Positions 17,311 through 27,683 of a stretch of DNA of 64,000 nt are shown here, piece after piece; within the stretch, counting starts at the first letter, position 1; the number at the start of each line of letters is the position of its first letter. The notes beneath the pieces were generated by a model, which saw only the letters and a list, made by a program, of their open reading frames with translations, made no database searches and was not told the origin of the DNA. The position numbers and the translations under genes are program-made. The stretch lies in NCBI RefSeq assembly GCF_014199615.1, contig NZ_JACHOB010000005.1, positions 186,001-250,000 of the forward strand, given 5' to 3'. Origin of the DNA: Parvularcula dongshanensis (GTDB taxonomy: Bacteria; Pseudomonadota; Alphaproteobacteria; Caulobacterales; Parvularculaceae).

Positions 17311-18234
17311 TCAGTCCGCCTTCGGCTTGTAGTACGCCCATTTCGGGTCGCGAAGGTCGATGTAGTCGAGCGACGAGGCGAGCTTGCCCGTCCCCGCGCC
17401 GAGACCCTCCAGACGCTGCAACGCTTCCTCGATCCCTTCTTCGGGCAGCTTGGCGGTGAAGTCGTTGCGGAAACGCAGGTCGTAGCGGCGGTCCGAGACG
17501 CTGACGATGGCGGCCACGGTCTTGAGAAGCTGAGGATGCCGCTTGAGCTCACTGAGGACCGGGATCGCGGCGCCCGGCGCACTGGTGCCGACGATGACCG
17601 GCAGGTCCGTACGCTCCGCAGGCGCTACGGGACGCAGGGAGACGCCCTCCCCGTCGATCAGGTGCAAGACCCCACCGCTATCCTGCCAGAGCGCTTCGGG
17701 GCTACGCTCGATGACGGAGACGTGGATCGTGTTCGGCCAGAGCTTGGCAACTGCGGCGTAGCGAACGGGGCCGAGCGCTTCGAGCTTCCCGCGCGCGGCC
17801 TCCGCATCGAAGTGGACCAGAGAACGGCCGAGGACGGAGCCCTCTTCGTCCGTCCACAGTGCACGCAGCACTTCCCGCTCCGTCAGGCTGTGCCCCCCCT
17901 TGAGCGTGACGCGGCTGACCGAGAAGCCCGCCGCTCGCGCGGCGCCCGCCGTGATGCCGCCCAGGCGCTCGCCCATGTTGACGAAGTAGCCGCCCGCGAA
18001 GAGCGCGAAGAGGGCGATCAGGCCCATCGCGGTGACACCCGCCGCTGCGTAGGTGAGGAAGCCCGACCAGGCGCGCTTGAAGACATCGTCGAGGCGCGCG
18101 CCGGTGCGCTGCATCGCGCCGCCCTTGGGCGCCGTCTTCCGGGTACGCGCTGCCGTCGTGCCGCGGCGCTTGGCGGGGGCCTTGCGCTTCGCGGTCGTCT
18201 TCGCAGCAGGCTTGCGCTTGGTCACCTTAGGCAA
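17311..18234 (-). CDS. ftsQ: Cell division protein FtsQ
   Basis: Bitopic divisome protein linking early and late division proteins. It is 307 residues long. An unusually Lys/Arg/Ala/Thr-rich cytoplasmic tail (about 1-45) precedes one membrane helix (about 63-85). A POTRA domain follows (VSRVTLKGGHSLTEREVL), then the FtsQ beta domain (LWPNTIHVSVIERSPEALWQ). Its start overlaps the 3' end of ddl by 13 bases. It is followed by the ftsA-like gene, in the canonical ddl-ftsQ-ftsA order. Confidence 0.93.
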   Translation of the reverse strand: MPKVTKRKPAAKTTAKRKAPAKRRGTTAARTRKTAPKGGAMQRTGARLDDVFKRAWSGFLTYAAAGVTAMGLIALFALFAGGYFVNMGERLGGITAGAARAAGFSVSRVTLKGGHSLTEREVLRALWTDEEGSVLGRSLVHFDAEAARGKLEALGPVRYAAVAKLWPNTIHVSVIERSPEALWQDSGGVLHLIDGEGVSLRPVAPAERTDLPVIVGTSAPGAAIPVLSELKRHPQLLKTVAAIVSVSDRRYDLRFRNDFTAKLPEEGIEEALQRLEGLGAGTGKLASSLDYIDLRDPKWAYYKPKAD

Positions 18235-19151
18235 GAAGCGTCCTCCACCATCCAGCGGACGAGGTCGCCGAAACTCATGCCTTTGTAGGCGGCCTGTTCG
18301 GGCGCGAGGGAGGTCGGCGTCAGTCCGGGTTGGGTATTCACCTCTAGGATGAAGAGCCCGTTAACCCCGTTCTCGTCGTCCCAACGAAAGTCCGTGCGCG
18401 AGACGCCCCGGCACCCAAGCGCGCGCGCCGCCTGTGCAGCCATGTCGAGGCAGGTGGCGGTGATCTCTTCGGGGAGCTCGGCGGGCACGACGTGGCGAGA
18501 ACCGCCCGCCTGGTACTTCGCCGCGTAGTCGTAGAAGCCGGCCGTCGGAATGATCTCGGTCACGGCGAGCGGCTCGTCGCCGATGCAGGCCACCGTCAAC
18601 TCGCGTCCGGGAATGAAGGGCTCAACGAGGGCGAGGCCGTGAAACAGCGAGTCCTCCAACAGGTCTGCGTGCGGACCGCTGTCCGCCTCGCTCTTGACGA
18701 TGTGGACGCCGAAGGAGGAGCCGTCGCCCACCGGCTTCACGACGTAAGGCACGGGCAGAGGGTGGCTGCCGTCGAAGCTCCCGACCGGAACCATCTTGCC
18801 GCCGGGCACGGGCAGGCCCGCATCGTGCATGATCGCCTTCGCGCGCTGCTTGTGCATGCAGGCGGCCGAGGCGAGGACGCCGGAGTGCGTATAGGGCAGG
18901 CCCATGATCTCCAGCATGCCCTGGACCGTGCCGTCCTCGCCGAAGGGGCCGTGAAGGGCGTTGAAGACGACCTCGGGGCCTTCGCCCCCGAAGGTCGCGC
19001 GGAGGTCCGCAGCGAGGTCTCGGGTGACGTCCACGCGCTCGACCGCAAAGCCTTGCTCTTCGAGCGCATCGGCCGCCGCCCCGCCGGAGACGAGGCTGAC
19101 GCCCCGCTCCGCGCCCCAGCCGCCCATCAGCACCGCCACCCGCTTCGTCAT
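18222..19151 (-). CDS. ddl: D-alanine--D-alanine ligase
   Basis: ATP-grasp ligase supplying D-Ala-D-Ala for the peptidoglycan stem peptide. It is 309 residues long, the usual DdlB length. Motifs include VAVLMGGWGAERGVSL at the N-terminus (where GGxSxE is more usual), HGPFGEDGTVQG, YVVKPVGDGSSFGVHIV and the C-terminal FILEVNTQPGLTPTSL. It shares a four-base ATGA overlap with murB. In the dcw operon between murB and ftsQ. Confidence 0.95.
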   Translation of the reverse strand: MTKRVAVLMGGWGAERGVSLVSGGAAADALEEQGFAVERVDVTRDLAADLRATFGGEGPEVVFNALHGPFGEDGTVQGMLEIMGLPYTHSGVLASAACMHKQRAKAIMHDAGLPVPGGKMVPVGSFDGSHPLPVPYVVKPVGDGSSFGVHIVKSEADSGPHADLLEDSLFHGLALVEPFIPGRELTVACIGDEPLAVTEIIPTAGFYDYAAKYQAGGSRHVVPAELPEEITATCLDMAAQAARALGCRGVSRTDFRWDDENGVNGLFILEVNTQPGLTPTSLAPEQAAYKGMSFGDLVRWMVEDASCLR

Positions 19152-20026
19152 GCCGCCCGTCCTATCCGCTTGATTTCCCAGTCGAGCCGCACGCCCTCCT
19201 GGCGCTGAACGTCCTCGCGGATGCCCTCGCCCAGCGCTTCGAGGTCCGCCGCAGTCGCGTCGCCCGTGTTGATCATGAAGTTGGCGTGCAGCTCGGACAT
19301 CTGCGCGCCGCCGACGCGGCGTCCCCGACCGCCGACCGCGTCGACGAGCTGCCAGGAGGACCGGTCGGTCTGGTCCTTAGGGTTCTTGAAGGTCGAGCCG
19401 CCGGTGCGCTCACGCACCGGCTGGCTTGCCTCGCGCTTCTGCATGATCGCGTCCATCCGTGCCGTGACGGCCTCGGGATCGTCTTCCCGCCCCTCGAAGA
19501 CGGCGCCCATGAAGATGAACTCCTCCGGCAGACCGCAATGGCGATAGGTGTAGCCGAGGTCACTGGCGGCGAAGTCGTGGAGGCGCCCCTGCCTGTCCAC
19601 CGCGCGGGCCGAGACGAGGACGTCCTTCGTCTCGCCGCCATAGGCACCCGCGTTCATGCGCAGAGCGCCGCCGATCGTGCCGGGGATGCCCCTGTAGAAC
19701 TCGAGCCCACCGATCCCCGCCGCGGCCGCTTGCTTGGCGACGTTCGCATCGAGCGCGGCTGCGCCGGCCGTGACGCGCGTACCGTCGACGGCGATACGTC
19801 CGAAGCCTGGGCCCAGGCGGATCACCGTTCCCTCGATCCCGCCGTCCCGTACGAGGAGATTAGAGCCGACGCCGATGACGCTCACACGCTCGTCCGCAGG
19901 CAGATCCGCGAGGAAGGCGGAGAGCTCGGCTTCGTCCTTCGGCATGAAGAAGCGGTCCGCGGGCCCGCCGACACGGAACCAAGTGTAGGGCGCCAGCGCT
20001 TGTCGCTCGGTGACGCGACCCTTCAC
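19148..20026 (-). CDS. murB: UDP-N-acetylenolpyruvoylglucosamine reductase
   Basis: FAD enzyme completing UDP-MurNAc synthesis. It is 292 residues long, the type II short form common in alphaproteobacteria. The FAD-binding loop [14 protein letters not shown] (about 50-63), the [23 protein letters not shown] segment region around residue 118, and the catalytic-Ser region GSTFKNP are intact. It overlaps murC and ddl by four bases each (ATGA), so it sits in the tightly coupled run murG-murC-murB-ddl. Confidence 0.96.
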   Translation of the reverse strand: MKGRVTERQALAPYTWFRVGGPADRFFMPKDEAELSAFLADLPADERVSVIGVGSNLLVRDGGIEGTVIRLGPGFGRIAVDGTRVTAGAAALDANVAKQAAAAGIGGLEFYRGIPGTIGGALRMNAGAYGGETKDVLVSARAVDRQGRLHDFAASDLGYTYRHCGLPEEFIFMGAVFEGREDDPEAVTARMDAIMQKREASQPVRERTGGSTFKNPKDQTDRSSWQLVDAVGGRGRRVGGAQMSELHANFMINTGDATAADLEALGEGIREDVQRQEGVRLDWEIKRIGRAA

Positions 20027-21453
20027 CCCCGCCCCCGCCCGGCGAGCGCGGCAGGCAGGGCGGCGGCGTGCTTGGTCACATCGCCCGCACCGAGGCAGAC
20101 GACGAGGTCGCCCGGTTCCGTCGCCTCGGCGATCAGTTCCGCGAGGTCCGACCAGCCGCCGAGCGGGCGCACGTCGCGATGACCATGGGCCGTCAGACCG
20201 TCCACGAGCGCCTCCTTGCTAGCCCCTTCGATCGGCGCTTCCCCCGCGGCGTAGACGTCCGAGACGATCACCGTGTCCGCATCGTTGAAGCACGCGCAGA
20301 ACTCGTCGAAGAGCGATGCGAGCCGCGAGTATCGGTGCGGCTGGACCACGGCGACGACCTTGCCGTCCGTCACGCTGCGCGCCGCCTTGAGGACGGCTGC
20401 GATCTCCACCGGGTGATGCCCGTAATCGTCGATGATCCGTACGCCGTCCACACGTCCGACCTCGGTGAAGCGGCGCCCCACCCCTTCGAAACGCTCGAAG
20501 CCTTCGCGGATCGCCTCGTCGGAAATCCCGAGCTCCCGCGCCACGATCGCGGCGGCGGTCGCGTTGAGGACGTTGTGCGTGCCAGGCATCGGAATGCGCA
20601 GCCCTTCGATCCGGTGCGGATCCTTGCCGCGGAACACGACGTCGAAGCGCGTGCCCTCCGCTCCCGGCTCGATCCGCTCGATCCGCACGTCGGCCTGCGG
20701 GTTGAGGCCGTAGGTGACGAGGCGGCGGTCGGTGATGCGCCCGACCAGGGCCTGCACCTCAGGGTGGTCGAGGCAGACGACGCCGAAGCCGTAGAAGGGC
20801 GTGTTCTCGACGAACTGGTCGAAGGCGCGGCGAAGGCTGTCGAAGTCACCGTAGTGGTCGAGGTGCTCGGGGTCGATGTTGGTGATGACCGATACGGTCG
20901 ATGGCAGCCGGATGAAGGTGCCGTCGCTCTCGTCGGCCTCGACGACCATCCAGTCGCCCTCCCCCGCCCGCGCGTTCGATCCGTAGGCGTTGATGACGCC
21001 GCCGTTGATCACCGTCGGATCGAGCCCGCCCGCATCGAGGAGCGCTGCGACCATCGAAGTCGTCGTCGTCTTTCCATGCGTGCCCGCGACGCAGACGTTC
21101 CACTTGAGCCGCATCAGCTCGGCCAGCATGTCGGCGCGCTTGACGACCGGCACGTGCCGCGCGCGGGCAGCCGCGAGCTCTGGGTTGTCCCCTCTGATCG
21201 CGGTCGAAACGACCACGGCGGTGGCGTCCCCGACGTTGGAGGCGTCATGCCCGATCTCGACCCGAATGCCACGCTCGCGCAGGCGCGCGACCTGCGCCCC
21301 TTCCGCGATGTCGGAGCCCGACACCTCGTAGCCGAGGTTGTTCATCACCCGCGCGATGCCGGACATGCCGATGCCGCCTATACCGACGAAGTGGATGCGG
21401 CCGATCGGGAACGGCAAGCGGATCGGGGGCGCTTCTGTCAAGGCGGACCTCAC
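20023..21453 (-). CDS. murC: UDP-N-acetylmuramate--L-alanine ligase
   Basis: Adds L-Ala to UDP-MurNAc. It is 476 residues long, full length. The N-terminal nucleotide fold [14 protein letters not shown], the P-loop [11 protein letters not shown], the metal-site EADESDGTF, the ligand motif [14 protein letters not shown] and the C-terminal [11 protein letters not shown] are all intact, in clear contrast to the murD product of the same operon. It overlaps murG and murB by four bases each. Confidence 0.97.
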   Translation of the reverse strand: MRSALTEAPPIRLPFPIGRIHFVGIGGIGMSGIARVMNNLGYEVSGSDIAEGAQVARLRERGIRVEIGHDASNVGDATAVVVSTAIRGDNPELAAARARHVPVVKRADMLAELMRLKWNVCVAGTHGKTTTTSMVAALLDAGGLDPTVINGGVINAYGSNARAGEGDWMVVEADESDGTFIRLPSTVSVITNIDPEHLDHYGDFDSLRRAFDQFVENTPFYGFGVVCLDHPEVQALVGRITDRRLVTYGLNPQADVRIERIEPGAEGTRFDVVFRGKDPHRIEGLRIPMPGTHNVLNATAAAIVARELGISDEAIREGFERFEGVGRRFTEVGRVDGVRIIDDYGHHPVEIAAVLKAARSVTDGKVVAVVQPHRYSRLASLFDEFCACFNDADTVIVSDVYAAGEAPIEGASKEALVDGLTAHGHRDVRPLGGWSDLAELIAEATEPGDLVVCLGAGDVTKHAAALPAALAGRGRG

Positions 21454-22553
21454 GTCTTCGGAAGCGGCGCCTCTAGCAGCCTCTCGCAGAGGTCGGCTAG
21501 CCGCCCGGCCGCATCGTCCGGCATCCGCCCCGTCGCCGCGTCCGCCATACGAGCGAGCCTTCCTTCTTCGCCAAGTAGGCCCTCGAGCGAGGCGGACGCC
21601 GCGTCGACGGTGAAGCCCGCTTCGAGCAGAACGTCTGCGGCGCCCGCAGCTTCCAAGACTTCCGCGTTGGCGCGCTGGTGGTCGTCCATCGCGATGCCGA
21701 GCGGAATGAGGAGCGAGGGGCGGCCGAGGACGGCCAGTTCCGTCACGCTGGACGCGCCCGAGCGGGCGACGACCAGATGGCTGTCGGCCATGCGCGCCGG
21801 AAGATCGGCGAAGAAGGGCGCGAGCGTCGCTTCGATCTCTGCGTTGGCGTAGACCTCCGCGACGCGGTCCTTCTCCTCGTCCCGCGCCTGCTGCGTCACA
21901 TGCAGGCGGCGGCGGACCGTTTCGGGCAGCGTCGCGAGGGCCTCGGGCAGGACGCGGCTGAAGAGGCTCGCCCCCTGGCTGCCGCCGAAGACGAGGACGT
22001 TGATCGTGCCGTCGGCGCCTGGCGGATCGAAGGGCTTTCGCGCGGCGCGCACACCGTCGCGGATCGGGTTGCCGGTCTGCACGACCTCACCCTTGACCTG
22101 TCCCAGCCTGTCGAGGCGGGGAAAGGCATGGGCGACGAAGTCGGCCCCCGGGGCGATCCGGCGATTGACGCGTCCGAGAACAGCGTTCTGCTCATGCACG
22201 CCATGACGGCGGCGCTGCAGCTTTGCGGCGAGCATGGCAGGCGCGGACGGGTAGCCGCCGAATCCGACGACCAGCGCCGGGTCGTGCCGCCGCAGGGCTG
22301 CGGAGGCCTGGCGGAAGCCGGCCGCCATCGCCTTGGCCATGGACAGCTTCGCTGCGGGGCCGCGCACGTTGGGGTTCGCGGCCGAGAGTTGGACGATCGC
22401 GTCGGCCGGGAAGCCATCGGCGAAGCGTATGCCGCGCGCGTCGGTCAGGAGGAGGACGGACCAGCCACGCCGCTTCATCTCCTCGGCCAGCGCCTGAGCG
22501 GGGAACATGTGCCCGCCCGTGCCGCCCGCTGCGAGCGCGATCGTTCGCGTCAC
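21450..22553 (-). CDS. murG: UDP-GlcNAc:undecaprenyl-PP-MurNAc-pentapeptide GlcNAc transferase
   Basis: Membrane-associated glycosyltransferase that makes lipid II from lipid I. The start is GTG at 22553, overlapping the ftsW stop (GTGA). This gives 367 residues beginning [19 protein letters not shown], which carries the essential GGTGGH loop close to the N-terminus as expected; the longer open frame is a shadow of ftsW. The second signature region is [12 protein letters not shown], with the donor-site [11 protein letters not shown] near residue 265. Canonical place after ftsW. Confidence 0.96.
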   Translation of the reverse strand: MTRTIALAAGGTGGHMFPAQALAEEMKRRGWSVLLLTDARGIRFADGFPADAIVQLSAANPNVRGPAAKLSMAKAMAAGFRQASAALRRHDPALVVGFGGYPSAPAMLAAKLQRRRHGVHEQNAVLGRVNRRIAPGADFVAHAFPRLDRLGQVKGEVVQTGNPIRDGVRAARKPFDPPGADGTINVLVFGGSQGASLFSRVLPEALATLPETVRRRLHVTQQARDEEKDRVAEVYANAEIEATLAPFFADLPARMADSHLVVARSGASSVTELAVLGRPSLLIPLGIAMDDHQRANAEVLEAAGAADVLLEAGFTVDAASASLEGLLGEEGRLARMADAATGRMPDDAAGRLADLCERLLEAPLPKT

Positions 22554-23692
22554 GTGCGCCGCCGCGTCAGCGCCAGGAGGAGGCCCATGGCAATGCCGGT
22601 CGCAACCAGCGAGGAGCCGCCATAGCTGACGAAGGGCAGTGTCATGCCCTTGGCCGGCAGGACCGAGAGGTTCACCCCGATGTTCACCGTCGCCTGGAAG
22701 GCGAGCTGCGCCGAGAGCCCGCAGACCGCGCATCGAAGGAAGACCGAGCGCGTTTCGCCCGCGAACTTGAACCCGCGGAACGCGATCGCGGCGAAGAGGG
22801 CCAGGATCAGCGCGCAAAGGAGGAAGCCGAACTCTTCGCCCGCTACGGCGAAGACAAAGTCAGTATGCGCATCCGGGAGCGATGCTTTTACCCCTTCGGT
22901 TCCGTGAAGGTCATGGCCGAGCGCCCCACCGCCCGAGATCGCTTCGAGCGCCTTGTCGGTCTGATAGGTGTCGTTGCCTTCCGGGTTTAGGAAGCGGTCG
23001 ATCCGGCTGCGCACGTGAGGTGCGATCCGATAGCCGAGCGCGAGCGCACCGGCAGCTGCCGTCCCGAGGCCCGCGATCCAGGCCCAGGACCAGCCGGCGA
23101 TGAAGAACATGACGCCCCAGATCGCGGTCAGCAGGATCCATTGGCCGTAGTCCGGTTGCAGGAGCAGCGTCGCAGAGCACGCAAGGTACAGGCCGAGGCT
23201 CACGATGCCGCCGGGGAAGCTCCTATCCCTCGCGCCCTCGGCCAGGAACCAGGCGCTCGCGATGACGAAGCCCGGCTTCATGAACTCCGACGGCTGAAGG
23301 CTGAACGGCCCAAGGTCGAGCCAGCGGTGTGCGCCCTTGATCTCAGGGCCTACGAGAAGGGCCAGCCACATGGCGAAGAACGCCCCCGCTCCGAGCACGA
23401 CGCCGAGACGCCGTGCGGTCAGGGCGTCCAGCGTCGACAGCGTCGCCATGACGAGGAGCGCAGGAACGAGGAAGACGATCTGCCGCTCGAAGAAGTGCAT
23501 CGGGTTCGAGATGCCGATCCGCGCCGCGGCTACCGGTCCGGCAGCGAGGCAGAGGACGAGCCCGATCAGGATCAGTGCGGCCGTGACCGTCACCAAGGCG
23601 GGGTCGAGGCTGCCCCACCAGGCCCGAACGGAACGCCAGGCGATGGGCGCAGAACCGTTGTGGGAGCGTGTCGTTCTCATCGTGTCAGCCAT
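22550..23692 (-). CDS. ftsW: Peptidoglycan glycosyltransferase FtsW
   Basis: SEDS-family polytopic membrane polymerase working with FtsI at the septum. The start at 23692 (MADTMRT) overlaps murD by eight bases and has AAGGCGG upstream; an ATG at 23680 would avoid the overlap. About ten hydrophobic segments are visible. Family motifs include FFERQIVFL, GAHRWLDLGPFSLQPSEFMK, the catalytic-Asp region DAHTDFVFAVAGEEFGF and the terminal LPFVSYGGSSL. It is about 380 residues long. In the dcw operon between murD and murG. Confidence 0.95.
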   Translation of the reverse strand: MADTMRTTRSHNGSAPIAWRSVRAWWGSLDPALVTVTAALILIGLVLCLAAGPVAAARIGISNPMHFFERQIVFLVPALLVMATLSTLDALTARRLGVVLGAGAFFAMWLALLVGPEIKGAHRWLDLGPFSLQPSEFMKPGFVIASAWFLAEGARDRSFPGGIVSLGLYLACSATLLLQPDYGQWILLTAIWGVMFFIAGWSWAWIAGLGTAAAGALALGYRIAPHVRSRIDRFLNPEGNDTYQTDKALEAISGGGALGHDLHGTEGVKASLPDAHTDFVFAVAGEEFGFLLCALILALFAAIAFRGFKFAGETRSVFLRCAVCGLSAQLAFQATVNIGVNLSVLPAKGMTLPFVSYGGSSLVATGIAMGLLLALTRRRT

Positions 23693-25046
23693 GCTGGACC
23701 GCCTTTTCGATGCCGTTACCCAGCAGCTCGCGGAACTCTTGCGCATTCGCCGGTCCGCCCGGCGAGAACAGCACGACGGGTGCACAATGCGGCTCACCGC
23801 GCGCCAGGGCCTGCGCATCGCGGCGGGCCGCCTCGAGCGCGGCGCCTAGATTGTCGAAGCGCGAACAAGGAACTTCGATACCGCCGCGGGCCTCGCCCGG
23901 TCCGAATAGGTACGCGGCGCGCAACGTCGGGTGTGCACCCTTCAAAGACGCCCCCGCCGCCTGGCCGATCCAGAAGACGTCCGGGCAGCTGTCGATGGCG
24001 AGGCCGACCGAGACGGGCAAGCGGGCACGGTGATCGTCGACGAACAGCACGCTGCCCTCGGAACCGAGCGCCTGGAACCGCCCCTCCAGCCCCTTGTAGC
24101 GATGCAGCGCCTTGATGATCAGCTGAGGCGGCACGTCGAGGGCGAGGCTCGCTGCGATGGCGGCGGCAGCGTCCTGGTTCAAATGCTTGCCTGAGAGCGC
24201 CCCGACGCGGGTGAAGTCGCCGACGGCGTGGGTCTTGCCTTCCCGCGAGGAGAAGGCGAGGCCTTCGAGGGCGAAGACGCCGTGCCCGAGGCTGGCCTCC
24301 CCCGATGCTGGGATGACACGGGCCCGACCGACCTTCGCCGCGTCGCCGGACTGAAGGGCCGTGCAGACCTTGAGACCGATGCCGTCGTCGACGCTGATGA
24401 CCGCCGCGTCGCCGTGCTGATGCTGACGGAAGAGGCGCATGACGGCCCGCAAAGCGGCATCGAACCCGTCCATCTCGCCGCAGGGGCCGAGGCTGAGCAT
24501 GACGGACACGTCGCAGCGGAAGCGCCGCGCCGCTGCCAGCCGCGCGACCGGAAGCTCGACGATGTAGGTCATCCCGGCCTCGGGCGCCGGTAGGGACAGA
24601 CAGGGTGCGATGCCGCCGCCCCCGAGGACCGCCTTGCTGCCGTTCGCCTCGACGGCGCGCGCGATCAAGGTGGCGGTTACCGTCTTGCCGGCGGCGCCGG
24701 TCACGCCGACCACCCGGGGCCGTTCCCGGCTGGGCAGGGACTCGATGGTGCTCGAGAACAGGTCGAGATCCGTCAGGATGGCGATACGCTGCGCCTTGGC
24801 CCTGGGCAGGACGATCTTGGCGCCGCCCGACACGCCGCCGTCGCACAGGACGATCGCGTCGAGCCCGTCCAGGCTCGCTCGCGGCCCCTTCACCGTGAAC
24901 GACGCTGCCTCGCGCCGCGAAGCGTCGTCGTCCCAGACCGAAACCTTGGCGCCCGCCGCCCGCAACGCCTCCGCCGCCGCCCGCCCCGCAGGACCGAGCC
25001 CGAGGACGCGTACGGTCGTGCCCTTCATCTGAGGCAGAGGAAACAT
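23685..25046 (-). CDS. murD: MurD-family ligase lacking key catalytic motifs
   Basis: By position (mraY-murD-ftsW) and overall similarity this is the UDP-MurNAc-L-Ala--D-Glu ligase, 453 residues. The N-terminal GLGPAG fold, P-loop GVTGAAGKT (114-122) and a metal-site Glu (VELPVARL, Glu164) remain. The central motif that should read NxTPDHLDRHG is missing five to six residues: LSLGP runs straight into CGEMDGF (184-195), deleting the metal-binding His. The usual carbamylated Lys a few residues later is absent (FDAALRAVMRLF). The C-terminal DSKATN motif reads DHRARL (338-343), and LSPACASFDQF reads FSPGGPANAQEF. The frame is open throughout, with no frameshift. It is either a pseudo-ligase or an extremely divergent MurD. 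Confidence 0.8.
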   Translation of the reverse strand: MFPLPQMKGTTVRVLGLGPAGRAAAEALRAAGAKVSVWDDDASRREAASFTVKGPRASLDGLDAIVLCDGGVSGGAKIVLPRAKAQRIAILTDLDLFSSTIESLPSRERPRVVGVTGAAGKTVTATLIARAVEANGSKAVLGGGGIAPCLSLPAPEAGMTYIVELPVARLAAARRFRCDVSVMLSLGPCGEMDGFDAALRAVMRLFRQHQHGDAAVISVDDGIGLKVCTALQSGDAAKVGRARVIPASGEASLGHGVFALEGLAFSSREGKTHAVGDFTRVGALSGKHLNQDAAAAIAASLALDVPPQLIIKALHRYKGLEGRFQALGSEGSVLFVDDHRARLPVSVGLAIDSCPDVFWIGQAAGASLKGAHPTLRAAYLFGPGEARGGIEVPCSRFDNLGAALEAARRDAQALARGEPHCAPVVLFSPGGPANAQEFRELLGNGIEKAVQHG

Positions 25047-25056
25047 GCGACTCTCC

Positions 25057-26169
25057 CTATCGCAGCTTCAGCGAGCTGAGCCCGACCAGCGCTAGGATGA
25101 CGGCGATGATCCAGAAGCGGATCACGACCGTCGGCTCCTTCCAGCCGAGCTGCTCGAAGTGGTGGTGGACCGGCGCCATCTTGAAGACGCGCTTGCCGGT
25201 CAGCTTGAAGCTGGCGATCTGAATCATCACGGACAGGGCTTCGAAGACGAAGAGACCGCCGATGATGGCGAGGACGAGTTCGAACTTGGTCGCGACGGCC
25301 ATCGCGCCGAGCGCTCCGCCGAGGGACAGCGAGCCCGTGTCGCCCATGAAGATCATCGCGGGCGGTGCGTTGAACCAGAGGAAGCCGAGGCCCGCCCCGA
25401 GGATCGCGCCGCAGACGACCGCAAGCTCGCCGACCTCCGGCACGTAGGTGATCTGAAGGTAGTCCGCGTAGATTGCGTTGCCCACGAGGTAGGCGATCAT
25501 CCCGAAGCTGCCGGCCGCGATCATGACGGGCACGATGGCGAGGCCGTCGAGGCCGTCCGTCAGGTTCACCGCGTTCGAGCTCCCGACGATGACGAACGCC
25601 GCGAAGACGATGATGCCCACGAGCCCGAGCGGCAGGAACACGCCCTTGAAGAAGGGGATGGCGACGCCGGTCGCGATCTGCGGATCGAGCCCTTCGGTCG
25701 CGCGGAGGGCGAAGACGCATGCCGCCCCCGCCGCGAAGGCGAGCGCGAACTGGAAGACGAGCTTGCCCGATCCGACGACGCCGGTAGCGGTCTGCTTCGT
25801 GACCTTCAGGTAGTCGTCATAGAAGCCGAGCAGGCCGAAACCTGCGGTCACGCCGATCACGACCCAGACGTACACGTTGTCGAGCGGCGCCCAAAGGAGG
25901 GTGGAGACGAGCATGGAGACGAGGATCAGTACCCCGCCCATCGTGGGCGTACCGGCCTTCTCGACGATGTGGCTCTGCGGACCGTCCTTGCGGATGGGTT
26001 GGCCCTTGCCCTGCTTCTTCCGCATCCAGTTGATCATTCCGGGGCCGAAGACGAACGCGATCAACAGCGCCGTTACCACCGCGCCGCCGGTGCGGAAGGT
26101 GATGTAGCGGAACACGTTGAAGCCAGGGATGGTCCCGGCGAGCTGTTCGTAGAGCAGGTGATAAAGCAT
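25057..26169 (-). CDS. mraY: Phospho-N-acetylmuramoyl-pentapeptide transferase
   Basis: Polytopic membrane enzyme that makes lipid I from UDP-MurNAc-pentapeptide and undecaprenyl phosphate. It is 370 residues long, as expected. The motifs are intact: GTPTMGG, the catalytic-Asp pair [33 protein letters not shown] and the histidine loop [12 protein letters not shown]. It ends just before the murD start and follows murF immediately. About ten membrane segments are visible. Confidence 0.97.
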   Translation of the reverse strand: MLYHLLYEQLAGTIPGFNVFRYITFRTGGAVVTALLIAFVFGPGMINWMRKKQGKGQPIRKDGPQSHIVEKAGTPTMGGVLILVSMLVSTLLWAPLDNVYVWVVIGVTAGFGLLGFYDDYLKVTKQTATGVVGSGKLVFQFALAFAAGAACVFALRATEGLDPQIATGVAIPFFKGVFLPLGLVGIIVFAAFVIVGSSNAVNLTDGLDGLAIVPVMIAAGSFGMIAYLVGNAIYADYLQITYVPEVGELAVVCGAILGAGLGFLWFNAPPAMIFMGDTGSLSLGGALGAMAVATKFELVLAIIGGLFVFEALSVMIQIASFKLTGKRVFKMAPVHHHFEQLGWKEPTVVIRFWIIAVILALVGLSSLKLR

Positions 26170-27666
26170 TCAGGCAGCGGCCCCCTCGGCACGCGACAAA
26201 AGTTCCGAAAGAAGCGCGCCGACACGGCTCGCGTTCGATCCCTTGAAGAGCACGACGTCCCCGTCGCGGAAGGTGGAAGTGAGGTCGTCCGCGAGGCTCA
26301 GCGCCGCGGCGGCGTGGACGCCGCGCTTCGCTTCGGGCAGCGCGTCGCGAAGCGCAAGCATTCCTTCGCCCGCCGTGTGTACAAGATCGACTTGAGCGGC
26401 CTGAACGGGTTCGGCGAGGGCGGCGTGCAGCTTTGCCCCGTCGCGACCGAGTTCCCGCATCTCGCCCAAGACCGCGATGCGTCGTCCGTTATCTGAGGGG
26501 TTCGCCTCGCCGAGGACACGCAGCGAGGCGGCCATCGAGGCGGGATTCGCATTGTAGCTTTCGTCGATCAGCGTCACGCGCGCCCCGCCGAGCGTGACCT
26601 CGTGGCGCGCCCCGCGCCCGCCCCCGGCACGGAAGGTCTCGAGCCCGCGAACGACGCGATCGAGGTCGGCGCCGGCAGCCAAGGCCGCAGCGAGGACGGC
26701 CGTCGCGTTCACGGCCTGATGCCGTCCGGGAGCGGAGAGAACGAAGCTGACTTCACGGCCCGCGACGTCCGCCGTCACCTTCGAGCCCGACGCTTCGGGC
26801 ATGCAGGACAGAAGCCTGACGGCACCCTCGCCTTCCGCCGTCTCCCCGAAGGGCACGATGCGGGCGACGCCGTTTCTTTCCGCCTCGGCACGAAGGAAGC
26901 TGAAGTACGGGTTGTCTGCAGGTAGCACGGCCACGCCGCCTCGGCGCAGGCCGGTGAGGATCTCGGCCTTCGCTGCCGCGATCTCCTCGACGGAAGAGAA
27001 GAACTCGAGATGCGCGGCAGCGACCGTCGTGATGACGGCGACGTGCGGCCAGACGAGCTTCACCAGCGGCGTGATCTCGCCGGGATGGTTCATACCGATC
27101 TCGAAGACGCCGTAGCGTGCCGAGCCAGGCAGCGCCGCGAGCGTCAGCGGCACGCCGAGATGGTTGTTAAAGCTCGCCGCCGCTGCGTGCACTTCGCCGC
27201 AGGGCGTCAGCGCGGCACGGAGCATCTCCTTGACCGACGTCTTGCCTGCGCTGCCTGTCACCGCGATCAGCTTGCCGAAGCAGCGGTCGCGCGCCGCTGC
27301 CGCCAAGCCATGAAGGCCGTGCATCGTCCCGCCGAGCGCCTCGGGAACGATGAGAAGCGGCTTGTCCTTCGGCGCGCCCATCGGCGCCTTGGAGACGAGG
27401 GCCGCAGAGGCACCTGCCGCGAAGGCGTCGGGCACGAAGTCATGTCCGTCCCGGGCGTCCCGCACGGCGACGAAGATGTCGCCGGGGCGCAGCGTCCTCG
27501 TATCGATCGACAAGCCCGTCGCCGCCCAATCTTCTTCCGGCAGCCGCTCCGCGTCCCAGGCCGCCGCTTCCCCGACCGCGCCGAGATGACCGCCGGTCGC
27601 CGCGGCGGCCTCGAACGCGGTCCAGAGGATCCGCGCGGACAGGCTCGAAGTTCCGGGTCCACTCAT
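26170..27666 (-). CDS. murF: UDP-MurNAc-tripeptide--D-alanyl-D-alanine ligase
   Basis: Adds D-Ala-D-Ala to the tripeptide precursor. The start at 27666 (MSGPGTSS) is preferred over 27687 because GGGAGGG lies just upstream; the 27687 ATG would give the ATGA overlap with murE seen elsewhere in the operon, so it remains possible. The P-loop VTGSAGKTSVKEM, FEIGMNHPGEI, the conserved AHLEFF metal motif, and LIDESYNANPASM are intact. It is about 498 residues long. Directly followed by mraY. Confidence 0.95.
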   Translation of the reverse strand: MSGPGTSSLSARILWTAFEAAAATGGHLGAVGEAAAWDAERLPEEDWAATGLSIDTRTLRPGDIFVAVRDARDGHDFVPDAFAAGASAALVSKAPMGAPKDKPLLIVPEALGGTMHGLHGLAAAARDRCFGKLIAVTGSAGKTSVKEMLRAALTPCGEVHAAAASFNNHLGVPLTLAALPGSARYGVFEIGMNHPGEITPLVKLVWPHVAVITTVAAAHLEFFSSVEEIAAAKAEILTGLRRGGVAVLPADNPYFSFLRAEAERNGVARIVPFGETAEGEGAVRLLSCMPEASGSKVTADVAGREVSFVLSAPGRHQAVNATAVLAAALAAGADLDRVVRGLETFRAGGGRGARHEVTLGGARVTLIDESYNANPASMAASLRVLGEANPSDNGRRIAVLGEMRELGRDGAKLHAALAEPVQAAQVDLVHTAGEGMLALRDALPEAKRGVHAAAALSLADDLTSTFRDGDVVLFKGSNASRVGALLSELLSRAEGAAA

Positions 27667-27683
27667 GTCACCCTCCCACACCC

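Noticed and set aside
20068-21852. 594-codon plus-strand frame opposite murC and murG
   Set aside because: Antisense shadow produced by high GC; murC and murG on the minus strand have all family motifs.
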